Shown piece after piece: positions 27,080-35,633 of a DNA stretch of 64,000 bases (positions are counted from its first letter, which is position 1; every line of letters begins with the position of its first letter). A program made the position numbers and the translations under genes. A model generated the notes under the pieces. That model did not search any database, was not told the origin of the DNA, and saw only the letters and a program-made list of their open reading frames with translations. The stretch is from Saprospiraceae bacterium (GTDB lineage: Bacteria > Bacteroidota > Bacteroidia > Chitinophagales > Saprospiraceae), in the NCBI GenBank assembly GCA_028285545.1, contig JANQPA010000098.1, forward strand, positions 1 to 64,000, given 5' to 3'.

Positions 27080-28165
27080 ATGCTTATTATTTTTGTAATC
27101 TCTAAAAATAAATTCTCCTAATCCCTGCAAACTACTATAAAATGCCTTCCCATTATTAGCTTTAGTAAATTGCTCCACGAAACTAACCAAATAGGGGTCT
27201 CTCGCTATCATAAAGGTAGTTATTGGTATGTCCAGCTTTCGACATCGGGTTGCCAGGTTTAAGGTTCTATTTACAATTTTGCGATCCAGGCCAAAACTAT
27301 TTTTATAATATTTTTTACCTTTTTTGATGCAGGTAGGCTTTCCATCCGTGATCATAAAAATCTGTTTATTTGGATTTCTCCTACGCCGCAGTAAGTCCAT
27401 TGCCAATTCAAGTCCTGCAACTGTGTTGGTATGATAAGGTCCAACCTGCAAATATGGTAGATCTTTAATCTGAATTTGCCAGGAATCATTTCCAAAAACA
27501 ATAATATCAAGAGTATCTTTTGGGAATCGAGTGGTAATAAACTCTGATAATGCCATAGCTACTCTTTTAGCCGGAGTGATGCGATCTTCACCATACAAAA
27601 TCATAGAATGAGAAATATCAATCATCAAGACGGTACTCATCTGACTTTGGTAGAGCGTCTCATGGACTTCTAAATCATCTTGAGTTAATTGAAAATCATC
27701 AATTCCGTGATTAATTTGGGCATTTCTTAAGGATTCCGAAATAGCCAGTTTATCTAATTTATCACCAAATTCAAAGGGGCGTCGATCAGCAGTATGTTCA
27801 TCCCCTCTTCCACCGTATTTAGTATCATGGTTTCCTCTTTTGGATTTTTTAAGCTGACCAAAAATATCTTCCAAAGCTTTTTGTCGAAGTGCAATTTCCA
27901 TTTTAGCTGAAGGGACAAAATTAGGATCAGTAGGGTTTCTTTGCTGGATAAACCCTTTATCAATTAAGTCCTGAATGAAATCAGCCATCCCATAATTTTC
28001 ATCCGTCAAACCATATTCCTTATCCAATTCCGTTAACCAGGCAAGAGCTTCACTAACATCCCCTGAAGTATGCATTAGCAACTCCTGAAACAATTGAAGC
28101 AATTTATCAAAAGTGGATTTACCATTTTTGCCTGGCACATAATCAGAAAAACGCCATCCTATCAT
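27065..28165 (-). CDS. von Willebrand factor A domain protein
   Basis: About 366 residues from the preferred ATG at 28165 (MIGWRFSDYVPGKNG). The frame extends 14 codons further to 28207, but that start lies inside a palindrome and adds an unlikely leader. The C-terminal half is a VWA domain with an intact MIDAS: DISHS (DxSxS) and ITDGKP. The N-terminal half is helical and charged (LKKSKRGNHDTKYGGRGDEHTADRRPFEFGDKL spans the middle). There is no signal peptide, so it is cytosolic. Such proteins often work with MoxR-type AAA+ ATPases, but none is adjacent. Confidence 0.85.
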   Translation of the reverse strand: MIGWRFSDYVPGKNGKSTFDKLLQLFQELLMHTSGDVSEALAWLTELDKEYGLTDENYGMADFIQDLIDKGFIQQRNPTDPNFVPSAKMEIALRQKALEDIFGQLKKSKRGNHDTKYGGRGDEHTADRRPFEFGDKLDKLAISESLRNAQINHGIDDFQLTQDDLEVHETLYQSQMSTVLMIDISHSMILYGEDRITPAKRVAMALSEFITTRFPKDTLDIIVFGNDSWQIQIKDLPYLQVGPYHTNTVAGLELAMDLLRRRRNPNKQIFMITDGKPTCIKKGKKYYKNSFGLDRKIVNRTLNLATRCRKLDIPITTFMIARDPYLVSFVEQFTKANNGKAFYSSLQGLGEFIFRDYKNNKHRRHR

Positions 28166-28192
28166 AATTATAATGTTGTAAATAACAAAATA

Positions 28193-28248
28193 CTGTTTGA
28201 ATTTCATGTATATGCGGCGGCGGCCGCATATACATGAAATTTAAACAG
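28193..28248. repeat. Palindrome with GCGGCCGC apex upstream of the VWA gene
   Basis: 26-bp arms (28193-28218 with 28223-28248) with one G-T pair, loop GGCG; the apex contains GCGGCCGC as in 14625-14692. It lies between two minus-strand genes, 28 nt before the VWA start. Confidence 0.8.
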
Positions 28249-28253
28249 CCACT

Positions 28254-28272
28254 TTCTACTTTCTACTTTCTA
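28254..28272 (+). repeat. Stutter repeat TTTCTAC
   Basis: Two full and one partial copy of a 7-nt word (CTTTCTA) in tandem, between the palindrome and the next terminator. Confidence 0.6.
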
Positions 28273-28287
28273 AGGAAACGGAAAAAA

Positions 28288-28319
28288 GAAAGCGGTAGTT
28301 CTAAAACTACCGCTTTTTA
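28288..28319 (-). terminator. Bidirectional terminator after the peroxiredoxin-like gene
   Basis: Perfect 10-bp stem AGCGGTAGTT/AACTACCGCT (28291-28300 with 28305-28314), loop CTAA. T-rich on both strands; on the minus strand it ends the 28347-28886 gene. Confidence 0.8.
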
Positions 28320-28346
28320 TAAGGAAAAAATAATTTCAATTTAATT

Positions 28347-28886
28347 TTAAGAACAGCACTGTACCAATTTCAAATAGTCTGGGCGATCGGAAGCTAGTTT
28401 GTGGATGAAACTTTCTTTGATTTCACCATCTATGACCATAAAAACGCCAGGCATTTGAAAGCCATCCCCTAATTGGGGTCCTACACCTCTGCCATCTAAA
28501 ACTCCAACTTGAAAGCCTCGAATCCAGGATTGCAAGCCAAATAATTGGGTAAAGGTCCCTTTAAGCAAGCCAAAAGTTTTATAAAAAAAGCATTCAGGAT
28601 CGCTGATGTGTTCTGCCCCTTCCAGATCGTATCTGTTAAAATACCTTTCTGCCGTTTCATTATCGGTCATGTGAACAAAAATAATCTTTGATCCCATTTC
28701 CTCAATGTTTTCACGTCTCTTAGCGATATCAGAGAGGGCTTCTCTGCAAAAGGTACAACCGAAATGGCGCAAAAAAACAAGCAGCACAGGTTTGCGCATA
28801 CTGATATCAAATAATGATTCACCCTTATTGGTGACCATTTTGGACAAGACGTTATTCATCTCAGCAACCTTAGACTCTTGAGGCAT
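28347..28886 (-). CDS. Peroxiredoxin-like protein (AhpC-TSA_2 / PRXL2 type)
   Basis: About 179 residues from ATG 28886, which has an A-rich AAGGAAG ahead of it; the frame opens to 28937. A thioredoxin-like fold with the pair C-T-F-C in RHFGCTFCREAL, followed by IIFVHMTDNETAERYFNRYDL and the SDPECFFYKTFGL block, matches the PRXL2/FAM213 and SelL-like group of thiol proteins. The C-terminus ends in CCS, an unusual extra vicinal cysteine pair that could take part in the redox cycle. Cytosolic; partner unknown. Confidence 0.8.
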   Translation of the reverse strand: MPQESKVAEMNNVLSKMVTNKGESLFDISMRKPVLLVFLRHFGCTFCREALSDIAKRRENIEEMGSKIIFVHMTDNETAERYFNRYDLEGAEHISDPECFFYKTFGLLKGTFTQLFGLQSWIRGFQVGVLDGRGVGPQLGDGFQMPGVFMVIDGEIKESFIHKLASDRPDYLKLVQCCS

Positions 28887-28960
28887 CTTCCTTTTTTTAA
28901 AATTATGGTTCTCAAAAGACAAACAGTATTTTTCCAAAAAGGTTTTTAAAATCAGAAGAC

Positions 28961-28996
28961 AAAAAATTCCAACTTCCCCCTTCCAACTTCCCCCTT
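28961..28996 (-). repeat. Stutter repeat AAGTTGG/AAGGGGG
   Basis: On the minus strand, GGGGGAA and GTTGGAA words alternate with a 7-nt period for about 30 nt. The repeat overlaps the mdh stop codon (28995-28997) by a base or two. Confidence 0.6.
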
Positions 28997-29930
28997 AAGA
29001 AATGTCCATTCCTTCAAAAACTTCCATAACTGCTCTTACGTGATCAGCTGAAGTATTGAGCAAAGCAGATTCATCGCTGTTTAAGTTCAGCTCGATAACT
29101 TGCTCGATACCATTTTTACCAAGTTTTACTGGAACGCCCAGGAATATATCATTTAATCCGTATTCACCTTCCAGGCGAGCACAACAAGGGAAAATTCTAT
29201 TTTCATCTCTGACAATGGTTTCAACCATTTGGGCAGCCGCTGCACCGGGAGCATACCATGCAGAAGTTCCCATCAATTTCACCAATTCTCCTCCTCCTTT
29301 TTTCGTTCTTTCAACGATGGCATCCAATTCAGCTCCCCCAATCATATCGGTAACAGGAATACCTGAAACAGTTGTGTACCTTGGAAGTGGCACCATGGTA
29401 TCTCCATGTCCTCCCATTAAGACAGCCTGAATATCTTTCGGAGAAACATTAAGGGCTGTAGCTAAAAAGGCTCTATATCTGGCAGTATCTAAGATTCCTG
29501 CCATTCCAAACACACGCGTTTTGTCCAATCCTGAAGCCTTATAAGCGGCATAGGTCATAACATCCAAAGGATTAGATACCACAATGATGATTGGATTTTT
29601 GGAATGTTTCATGATGCTACTAGTCACAATATTGACAATCTTAGCATTTGTAGAGATAAGATCATCACGGCTCATTCCAGGTTTTCGAGGTACTCCGGCG
29701 GTAATTACTACGATATCTGAATCAGCAGTAAGGGAATAATCTTCGGTTCCTACCAGACTTGTGCTATAATAATCAATTGGTGCCTGCTGCCAGCTATCCA
29801 ACGCCTTACCTCGGGCCAGATCACCTTGAATATCCAGCAAAACAACTTCTTTTACAACATCTTTATGTGCTAAAACATTTGCGCAGGTAGCACCCACATT
29901 TCCTGCACCTACAACGGTTACTTTACTCAT
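28995..29930 (-). CDS. mdh: Malate dehydrogenase
   Basis: NAD-dependent oxidation of malate to oxaloacetate in the TCA cycle. 311 residues, of the LDH-like bacterial class. NAD-binding GAGNVGAT (8-15), the aspartate that selects NAD (LLDIQ), substrate loop VPRKPGMSRDDL and catalytic His in GGHGDTMVPL are present. Start ATG 29930 with A/T-rich upstream DNA. Monocistronic; divergent from the M43 protease gene. Confidence 0.97.
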   Translation of the reverse strand: MSKVTVVGAGNVGATCANVLAHKDVVKEVVLLDIQGDLARGKALDSWQQAPIDYYSTSLVGTEDYSLTADSDIVVITAGVPRKPGMSRDDLISTNAKIVNIVTSSIMKHSKNPIIIVVSNPLDVMTYAAYKASGLDKTRVFGMAGILDTARYRAFLATALNVSPKDIQAVLMGGHGDTMVPLPRYTTVSGIPVTDMIGGAELDAIVERTKKGGGELVKLMGTSAWYAPGAAAAQMVETIVRDENRIFPCCARLEGEYGLNDIFLGVPVKLGKNGIEQVIELNLNSDESALLNTSADHVRAVMEVFEGMDIS

Positions 29931-30226
29931 GGTTTTATTGTATTGTATTATATTTTGGTTATTTAAATGACAATATTAGCTACAATTATTAACAACTCTT
30001 TTCGACTTTAGACGTATACATAAAAAAAAATAAACACCTCATAACCTTTCAGTTAGGTGCCAAAATTTTTCTTACTTTTGCCGTCCTGAAAAATTGACGT
30101 AAATGTAGTTATTTTTGGCAGCTTTGTCCAATCTGAGACTAAAGAATTAAGCCCCTTATTAATTTATTAGATGATCATTAATAATTTTGACTTGGAATAT
30201 TTTTCCATAAAATAACACGGAAAATC
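29931..30226. other. Divergent promoter region mdh / M43 protease
   Basis: 296 bp with no open frame. A -7 box on the + strand (30073-30080) is the only clear signal; the mdh promoter was not identified. Confidence 0.5.
30073..30080 (+). promoter_or_regulatory. -7 box (TActTTTG) of the M43 protease
   Basis: Exact match to TAnnTTTG with the same following CCG/CCC context as the sucC promoter (TACTTTTGCC). It predicts a leader of about 140 nt. Confidence 0.55.
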
Positions 30227-31780
30227 ATGAGATTTATTCTTTTACTCTCTCTACTCCTTATTTTAAACTCCAACAATAGTCTTGTTGCACAAGAAAGATT
30301 TCATTGTGGAGTGAAACATGAGCATGAAGAGATAATATTTAATAGACTGGAATTAATTAAAGCCCATCTTAAAGAGCATCCCAGAGCAAAAAATAATACC
30401 AACGATATCATAAATGTGCCCATCACCTTTCACCTTATTGCCAAGACGAATGGAAGCAACCGGATTAATGAAAGATTCATATTAGAAGAATTATGTGAAA
30501 TAAATGAGTTTTACCTTCCAGTTGGAATTCAATTTTTCATCAAGAATTCTGAGTTCAATTATGTAAATAATGATGTAATATACGATAGACATTGGGAAGC
30601 TACTGAAGGATTAATGGAAATAATCAGAGATGGCAGTTCACTAAATGTATTTGTACTAAATACTGTAGATCCAGAAGATTCAGGCATTAAGGGATACTTT
30701 ACCCCCTTTTTTGATTGGGTAGTAGTTAACAAAACTTCAATTGCTCAAGATAATAATGTTTTAGCTCACGAATTAGGGCATTTTTTCTCACTAAATCACC
30801 CGTACACAGGATGGGATTCGGGAGATGGCGGGTATAATCCAGCAACTGATGGAATTCCAGCACCTGCTAAAGATCGATTAGGAAGAGAAACGGAATTAAT
30901 GGATAAGAGTAATTGTGAAATTTCCGGAGACCGGATTTGTGATACCCCACCTGATTATTTTGATGGTAGAACAAATTCTTGTGCATATATAGGTAATGCC
31001 AGAGATCCCAATAATACCCCTATTGATACGGACAAATCAAATCTTATGTCCAATTTTTTTTCATGTGCAGAATACCATTTTTCAGAAAAACAGATTGAAA
31101 TTATTAGGGCCAATTTTGATTCCGATATCAGCTTTGGTTTAGAGACACGATCCAGAAATTTCCTAAGAGCAAATAGTAATTCCATAGTTCCTGCAGTTAT
31201 TGAAGAACAGCCCCAATTGGTTATTCCAGCAAATAATACGATTGTTTCCAATGAATCATCTATCAGGCTTGAATGGACCAACCCTCCCAATGCCACCCAT
31301 TTTATACTTGATATTGGCCTGGTTCCAACATTTTCGGTAAGACCTCAAAGATATATTGTTAAGGGAAATACCTTTGATCTTGATGGCAACCTAGTTGATC
31401 TAGGGCGAAAATACTTTTGGCGAGTCACTCCTTTTAATGCTTATAGCACCTGTGCTAGTGCTACTTCCACCAAATCTTTCACCATTGGTCAAACTACTTC
31501 AGTAAGCGATATCCCTGAATTAGAAAGTATTGAGGTACTACCCAATCCTGCTCCTGCCAATCAACAGTTCCAATTATTGGCTCAGGTATCTGAAAGTTTT
31601 GAAGCACAAGCTAACTTATTCAATACCAATGGTCAACTGGTCAAATCCCTGGGGCAGTACAATTTCGTTCAGGGTAGCAATTCTTTTGACATTCCGACTT
31701 CTCAACTCTCTCCAGGTATCTATACCCTTAGTCTGAGATCTCAAAAAGGAGTATCGGTAAAACGAATTGTCATTTTTTAG
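30227..31780 (+). CDS. Secreted pappalysin-like metalloprotease (M43) with T9SS domain
   Basis: A protein of 517 residues. Signal peptide to about residue 21 (NSLVAQ). The zinc site HELGHFFSLNH (181-191) and a later Met-turn (NLMSNFFSC) define an M43 cytophagalysin-type enzyme; the intervening DRICDTPPDYF block is typical. A fibronectin-like domain (about 325-425, RLEWTNPPNATHFILDIG and YFWRVTPFN) follows. The last ~80 residues (EVLPNPAPANQ to VSVKRIVIF) are a type A T9SS sorting domain. The product should be surface-bound or released and digests protein outside the cell. Own promoter at 30073. Confidence 0.93.
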   Translation: MRFILLLSLLLILNSNNSLVAQERFHCGVKHEHEEIIFNRLELIKAHLKEHPRAKNNTNDIINVPITFHLIAKTNGSNRINERFILEELCEINEFYLPVGIQFFIKNSEFNYVNNDVIYDRHWEATEGLMEIIRDGSSLNVFVLNTVDPEDSGIKGYFTPFFDWVVVNKTSIAQDNNVLAHELGHFFSLNHPYTGWDSGDGGYNPATDGIPAPAKDRLGRETELMDKSNCEISGDRICDTPPDYFDGRTNSCAYIGNARDPNNTPIDTDKSNLMSNFFSCAEYHFSEKQIEIIRANFDSDISFGLETRSRNFLRANSNSIVPAVIEEQPQLVIPANNTIVSNESSIRLEWTNPPNATHFILDIGLVPTFSVRPQRYIVKGNTFDLDGNLVDLGRKYFWRVTPFNAYSTCASATSTKSFTIGQTTSVSDIPELESIEVLPNPAPANQQFQLLAQVSESFEAQANLFNTNGQLVKSLGQYNFVQGSNSFDIPTSQLSPGIYTLSLRSQKGVSVKRIVIF

Positions 31781-31781
31781 T

Positions 31782-31850
31782 TTGAGTTCAGCGTTCTGAG
31801 TTCCGGGTTTCGGAAAGGCCCAGAACACTGAACGCTGAACCCAGAACCCT
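31782..31850. repeat. Stutter hairpin GTTCAGCG/GTTCTGA after the M43 gene
   Basis: GTTCAGCGTT (31786-31795) pairs with AACGCTGAAC (31831-31840), with further related words inside (TTCCG/CGGAA at 31801-31815). It begins at the stop codon and probably ends the M43 transcript. The same word family occurs at 57070-57132. Confidence 0.65.
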
Positions 31851-31867
31851 TAACTCATGTTATTCCT

Positions 31868-31898
31868 TTTGTTTTACAGGCAAAAACAATTACTTTTG
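31868..31898 (+). promoter_or_regulatory. sucC promoter (-33 TTTG, -7 TActTTTG)
   Basis: TTTG at 31868-31871 and TActTTTG at 31891-31898, 19 nt apart, the best match in the window to the Bacteroidota housekeeping promoter. It lies 59 nt before the sucC start. Confidence 0.75.
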
Positions 31899-31957
31899 CC
31901 CCTGAAAAACAGAGATTCTCTTTTCAACGAACAACCTATCAAAATAAAACTTTAAAC

Positions 31958-33166
31958 ATGAATCTTCACGAATACCAGGGAAAAGAACTTTTGAAGAGTT
32001 ACGGAGTAGCTATCCAGGAGGGAATTGTGGCTGAGTCATTAGAAGAAGCAGTTGAAGCTTACCAAAAAATTACGGAAGCTTCCGGAACAAATTTTGCCAT
32101 CGTAAAGGCACAAATACACGCCGGCGGCCGTGGAAAAGGAGGAGGAGTGAAATTGGCTAAAAACTTGGAAGACCTAAAGGAAAATGCAGGCAATATTTTA
32201 GGAATGATGCTGAAAACGCCTCAAACACCTGGTGGACTAAATGGTCCGGGAAAACTGGTTAGAAAGATATTAATCGCAGAAGATGCCTATACTCCAGATT
32301 TCGATTCCTGCGAAGAAATGTACATTTCCATTTTAATGGACAGAGCTCAAAAATGCAATGTCATTATCTATTCTACTGAAGGAGGAATGGACATCGAAGA
32401 GGTAGCAGAAAAAACTCCTCATTTAGTTCATAAAGAATATATTGATCCAACTCTAGGATTGCAGGGCTTTCAGTTAAGAAAAATTGCTTTCAACCTAGGT
32501 ATGGAAGGTCAGGCTTTCAAAGAAATGACTAAATTCATTTCTAACCTTTATAAAGCTTTCCTTGGCTCTGATGCTTCTCTTTTTGAAATTAACCCCTGCA
32601 TCAAAACAGGTGATGACCGTGTCATTGCTGTGGATTGTAAGGTATCCTTAGATGACAATTCTCTTTTCCGTCATAAAGATCTTGCTGAACTGCGCGATGT
32701 AACTGAAGAAGATCCTACTGAGGTAGAAGCGAAAAAGCATCATCTCAATTATGTGAACCTTGATGGTAATGTTGGTTGTATGGTGAACGGCGCCGGTCTG
32801 GCCATGGCAACCATGGATATCATTAAACTTTCAGGTGGTGAGCCAGCTAATTTTTTAGATGTTGGTGGTACCGCTGATGCTGCTCGTGTTGAGGCTGCAT
32901 TCAGAATCATCTTGAAAGATCCTCAGGTAAAAGCCATCCTGATAAACATCTTTGGTGGAATTGTTCGGTGTGACCGAGTTGCTCAGGGGGTGATCGATGC
33001 TTATAAAAATATGGGAAGTATTCCGGTTCCCATCATTGTCAGATTACAAGGAACGAATGCTGATATTGCTAAAAAGATGATTGACGAATCTGGATTAGAC
33101 GTCCATTCTGCTATCATTTTACAAGAAGCTGCAGATTTGGTCACTAAGGTATTAGAAGATGCTTAA
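31958..33166 (+). CDS. sucC: Succinyl-CoA synthetase beta subunit (ADP-forming)
   Basis: With SucD it makes succinate and ATP/GTP from succinyl-CoA in the TCA cycle. 402 residues, slightly longer than in E. coli. N-terminal ATP-grasp start MNLHEYQGKELLKSYG, nucleotide loop HAGGRGKGGGVKL, metal site EINPC and the C-terminal ligase domain (MVNGAGLAMATMDIIK, FLDVGGTA, NIFGGIVRCDRVA). sucD is not in the window. It has a strong promoter and is followed by a stutter hairpin. Confidence 0.97.
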   Translation: MNLHEYQGKELLKSYGVAIQEGIVAESLEEAVEAYQKITEASGTNFAIVKAQIHAGGRGKGGGVKLAKNLEDLKENAGNILGMMLKTPQTPGGLNGPGKLVRKILIAEDAYTPDFDSCEEMYISILMDRAQKCNVIIYSTEGGMDIEEVAEKTPHLVHKEYIDPTLGLQGFQLRKIAFNLGMEGQAFKEMTKFISNLYKAFLGSDASLFEINPCIKTGDDRVIAVDCKVSLDDNSLFRHKDLAELRDVTEEDPTEVEAKKHHLNYVNLDGNVGCMVNGAGLAMATMDIIKLSGGEPANFLDVGGTADAARVEAAFRIILKDPQVKAILINIFGGIVRCDRVAQGVIDAYKNMGSIPVPIIVRLQGTNADIAKKMIDESGLDVHSAIILQEAADLVTKVLEDA

Positions 33167-33171
33167 AATGT

Positions 33172-33252
33172 AGAGGGTATTGGGATATAAGGGTATTCGT
33201 TTTATCCCAATACCCCAATACCCCAATATCCCAATACCCTAATACTCCAACA
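33172..33252. repeat. Stutter hairpin of CAATACCC words at a convergent junction
   Basis: AGGGTATTGGGATAT (33174-33188) is the exact complement of 33226-33240; the right side repeats CCAATACC with a period of 8. It continues into the last codons of the PLP decarboxylase gene (stop at 33239-33241). Probable bidirectional terminator. Confidence 0.7.
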
Positions 33253-34696
33253 CCCTTTCAAAATATTCTTTCCCAAGGAGTTCTACTCTATTCAATAATT
33301 CAATTAGGTCTTCTTGTTCAGAAAAAGGACTGGTAAAGGTACATCTCAACCACAATTTTCCATTCAGGTTGGTTTTTACGATATAAAAAGCACCGTCCTC
33401 CAGCAGAGATTGTCTAATATGGTCGTTTAATGCATTTAATTTTTCAAGGGATGATTCTATCTCAGGAACATATCTAAAACATACAATATTACACTCAGGA
33501 TTTGTTGCAAGTTCAAAGTTTGGTTTTTGTCGGATTAACTCACCAAAAGTAATGCCAATATCCAATACTTTAGTCACAAACTCTTCCCACAATTCTAGTC
33601 CATAAGTTTTTAGGATGGCATAAACTTTCAAACTAAGCATCAATTTAGTGCATTCAAAAGTTCTTTTTGCCAGATTAAACCATTCCTGATTTTCTTCCTG
33701 ACTCCATAAATATTGCGCTCTTTGAGCAAAGGTTTTAAAGGAATCTTTTTTTCTTCTAAAAACCAGGGCCGTTGTAATAGATGGCGTCAAGAGCATCTTA
33801 TGAAAATCCATGACTAAAGAATCCGCCTGATCAATGCCCTTTACCAAAAAATTATATTTCCTTGAAAAAGCAGTAGCTGCTCCATGTGCTCCATCAACAT
33901 GAAACCAAAGATTATTTTTTTGACAAAATGAAGCAATGGCTTCCAGGTCATCAAAGGCTCCGGTTGAAGTAGAACAGGCACTCCCCACCACTGCAATCAC
34001 CTGTCTTCCTTCCTTTTGAGCGGATTCAAAATATTCTGGCAATAAATCTGTCCGAATTTGAAACTGTTCATTACAGGGAATTTTGATAATTCCACCTTCT
34101 CCCCAACCCATAATTCTTACCGCCCGATCTACACAATAATGAGCTTGTTCAGAGACCATCAAAGCAAGTTTATTTCCCCCACCTTCTTTCCAAATATTTT
34201 CCCCCACCTTTACACTTCTGGCACATAATAAAGCTGTGAGATTACCCAAGGTTCCTCCTGAAGTTAATATCCCACCAGCTTCCTGCCCCATCTTCATTTG
34301 CTTTGCCACCATATCGACCACCATCTTCTCCACGGTAGTAGAGGCCATACCCATTTCATAAACGCCCATCCCATTGTTTAAAAAATCGCCTAAAAAACCT
34401 GCCAGCGCTGCTATCGGGACAGGCGGGCTAATCTGGTGTCCCATATATTGGGGATGATGAACATGAACAGAGTTCTCAAGAAAGGCTTTAAAAATGGCTA
34501 TCCAATCCATGTTATCATCTTTTTCAAGGTGGGTCCTCCAAAAGTTTAGCGATTGGGAAGGAGTCTTCCATTTAATAGCTGGAATCGAGGATTTATTTTG
34601 CTGAACTTGCTGAAGATAATCCGCCAATAGGTTGACCAATTCATGGCCTTGCTGGCGAAATGTTTCTGGATCGTATGCTTGGTGCAGTGTATTCAA
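33239..34696 (-). CDS. Pyridoxal-dependent decarboxylase (group II, aromatic amino acid type)
   Basis: A protein of 485 residues. Group II features: ring-stacking H186 (EQAHYCVD), D268 in HVDGAHGA and the Schiff-base K300 in DFHKMLL. The N-terminal arm HPQYMGHQISPPVPIAALAG positions the substrate pocket. Related enzymes decarboxylate tyrosine, tryptophan, DOPA, glutamate or 2,4-diaminobutyrate; the sequence does not let me choose. The 3' end lies inside a stutter repeat. Divergent from the sigma factor gene. Confidence 0.88.
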   Translation of the reverse strand: MNTLHQAYDPETFRQQGHELVNLLADYLQQVQQNKSSIPAIKWKTPSQSLNFWRTHLEKDDNMDWIAIFKAFLENSVHVHHPQYMGHQISPPVPIAALAGFLGDFLNNGMGVYEMGMASTTVEKMVVDMVAKQMKMGQEAGGILTSGGTLGNLTALLCARSVKVGENIWKEGGGNKLALMVSEQAHYCVDRAVRIMGWGEGGIIKIPCNEQFQIRTDLLPEYFESAQKEGRQVIAVVGSACSTSTGAFDDLEAIASFCQKNNLWFHVDGAHGAATAFSRKYNFLVKGIDQADSLVMDFHKMLLTPSITTALVFRRKKDSFKTFAQRAQYLWSQEENQEWFNLAKRTFECTKLMLSLKVYAILKTYGLELWEEFVTKVLDIGITFGELIRQKPNFELATNPECNIVCFRYVPEIESSLEKLNALNDHIRQSLLEDGAFYIVKTNLNGKLWLRCTFTSPFSEQEDLIELLNRVELLGKEYFERVLEY

Positions 34697-34718
34697 TATA
34701 ATTGTTTTTGTTAGGTTT

Positions 34719-34878
34719 TAGTAGTCTGGTAGTATAGTAGTCTGGTGGTCTGGTAATTTAGTTTTATAGGAATATCTATTATCTCTTACTACTTCTGGAT
34801 TTTTCTTTATTGTGAACCAAGGTTTTCAATAAAAAAAAACCATAACCATATTACCAGACTACCAGACCACTATAACAG
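34719..34878. repeat. Mirrored stutter repeat GTCTGGTA
   Basis: Left block 34719-34760 repeats AGTCTGGT; right block 34845-34878 carries the reverse complement (ACCAGACTACCAGACCA). They flank ~85 bp of plain AT-rich DNA in the divergent region between the decarboxylase and the sigma factor. Confidence 0.65.
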
Positions 34879-34982
34879 AAAGCCCAAATTTAGTCAAAAG
34901 CAATTGATAAATTTTGCTAAAAAAAATGTTACTTTTCACCAATCTGTCGTTATGCTGATAAAAGAAGGCGAAAAAACGGCAG

Positions 34983-35600
34983 ATGTTAATGAATTTGCAA
35001 ACAAAAAGTATTACTGCTAAAAATGCCCGAATGAACCACTCGAATAAAATGTCGGCTCAGGCCATTGAAGCTGAGTGGGTGGAGATTCAGGCTGCGCAAG
35101 ATGATCCTGCCTTGTTTCGCCCGCTCTATGATCGTTATTTTGAATCCATTTTCCGATTTATTTATCGCCGTACTGCCGATGAAGCCCTAACTAGTGACAT
35201 CTGCTCAAGAGTTTTTTTGAAAGCCCTTCAAAAGATTAGAGGATATACTTTTCAAGGAGTACCCTTTTCTTCCTGGCTATACCGGCTGGCAAGTAATGAG
35301 GTTGCCCAATATTACCGGCAACAAAAGAAGCAAAGAGTCATCAGTATTGATGATGCACATATTAACAGTATTATTGATCAAGAAGACCCTGAAGATCAGA
35401 GTTTTCTAATACAGAGAATGATTGAGGCATTAAAACAGTTAAAAGAGAAAGATCTTATCCTGATAGAGCTTCGTTTTTTTGAAGAACGACCTTTTAAGGA
35501 GATCGCAGAAATTACGGAAATCACCGAGAGTAATGCAAAAATGAAAACGTACAGAGCTTTAGAAAAACTCAAAAAATTAATGAGCAATGATGGAGAATAA
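34983..35600 (+). CDS. ECF-type RNA polymerase sigma factor
   Basis: A protein of 205 residues; ATGs at codons 1, 3, 16 and 22 make the start uncertain, and the conserved part begins near residue 28. Region 2 (YFESIFRFIYRRTADEALTSDICSRVFLKAL) and region 4 (LKEKDLILIELRFFEERPFKEIAEITEITESNAKMKTYRALEKLKKLM) are complete. It redirects RNA polymerase to a small regulon in response to an envelope signal. The next gene, 33 nt downstream, encodes a membrane protein that is probably its partner. Confidence 0.9.
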   Translation: MLMNLQTKSITAKNARMNHSNKMSAQAIEAEWVEIQAAQDDPALFRPLYDRYFESIFRFIYRRTADEALTSDICSRVFLKALQKIRGYTFQGVPFSSWLYRLASNEVAQYYRQQKKQRVISIDDAHINSIIDQEDPEDQSFLIQRMIEALKQLKEKDLILIELRFFEERPFKEIAEITEITESNAKMKTYRALEKLKKLMSNDGE

Positions 35601-35633
35601 ATACTGTACCTCTTCTAATGCAAAACTTCGAGT

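Noticed and set aside
28166-28207. Longer N-terminus for the VWA protein
   Set aside because: The extra start lies within a palindrome and adds residues unlike the rest of the protein; an internal ATG fits better.
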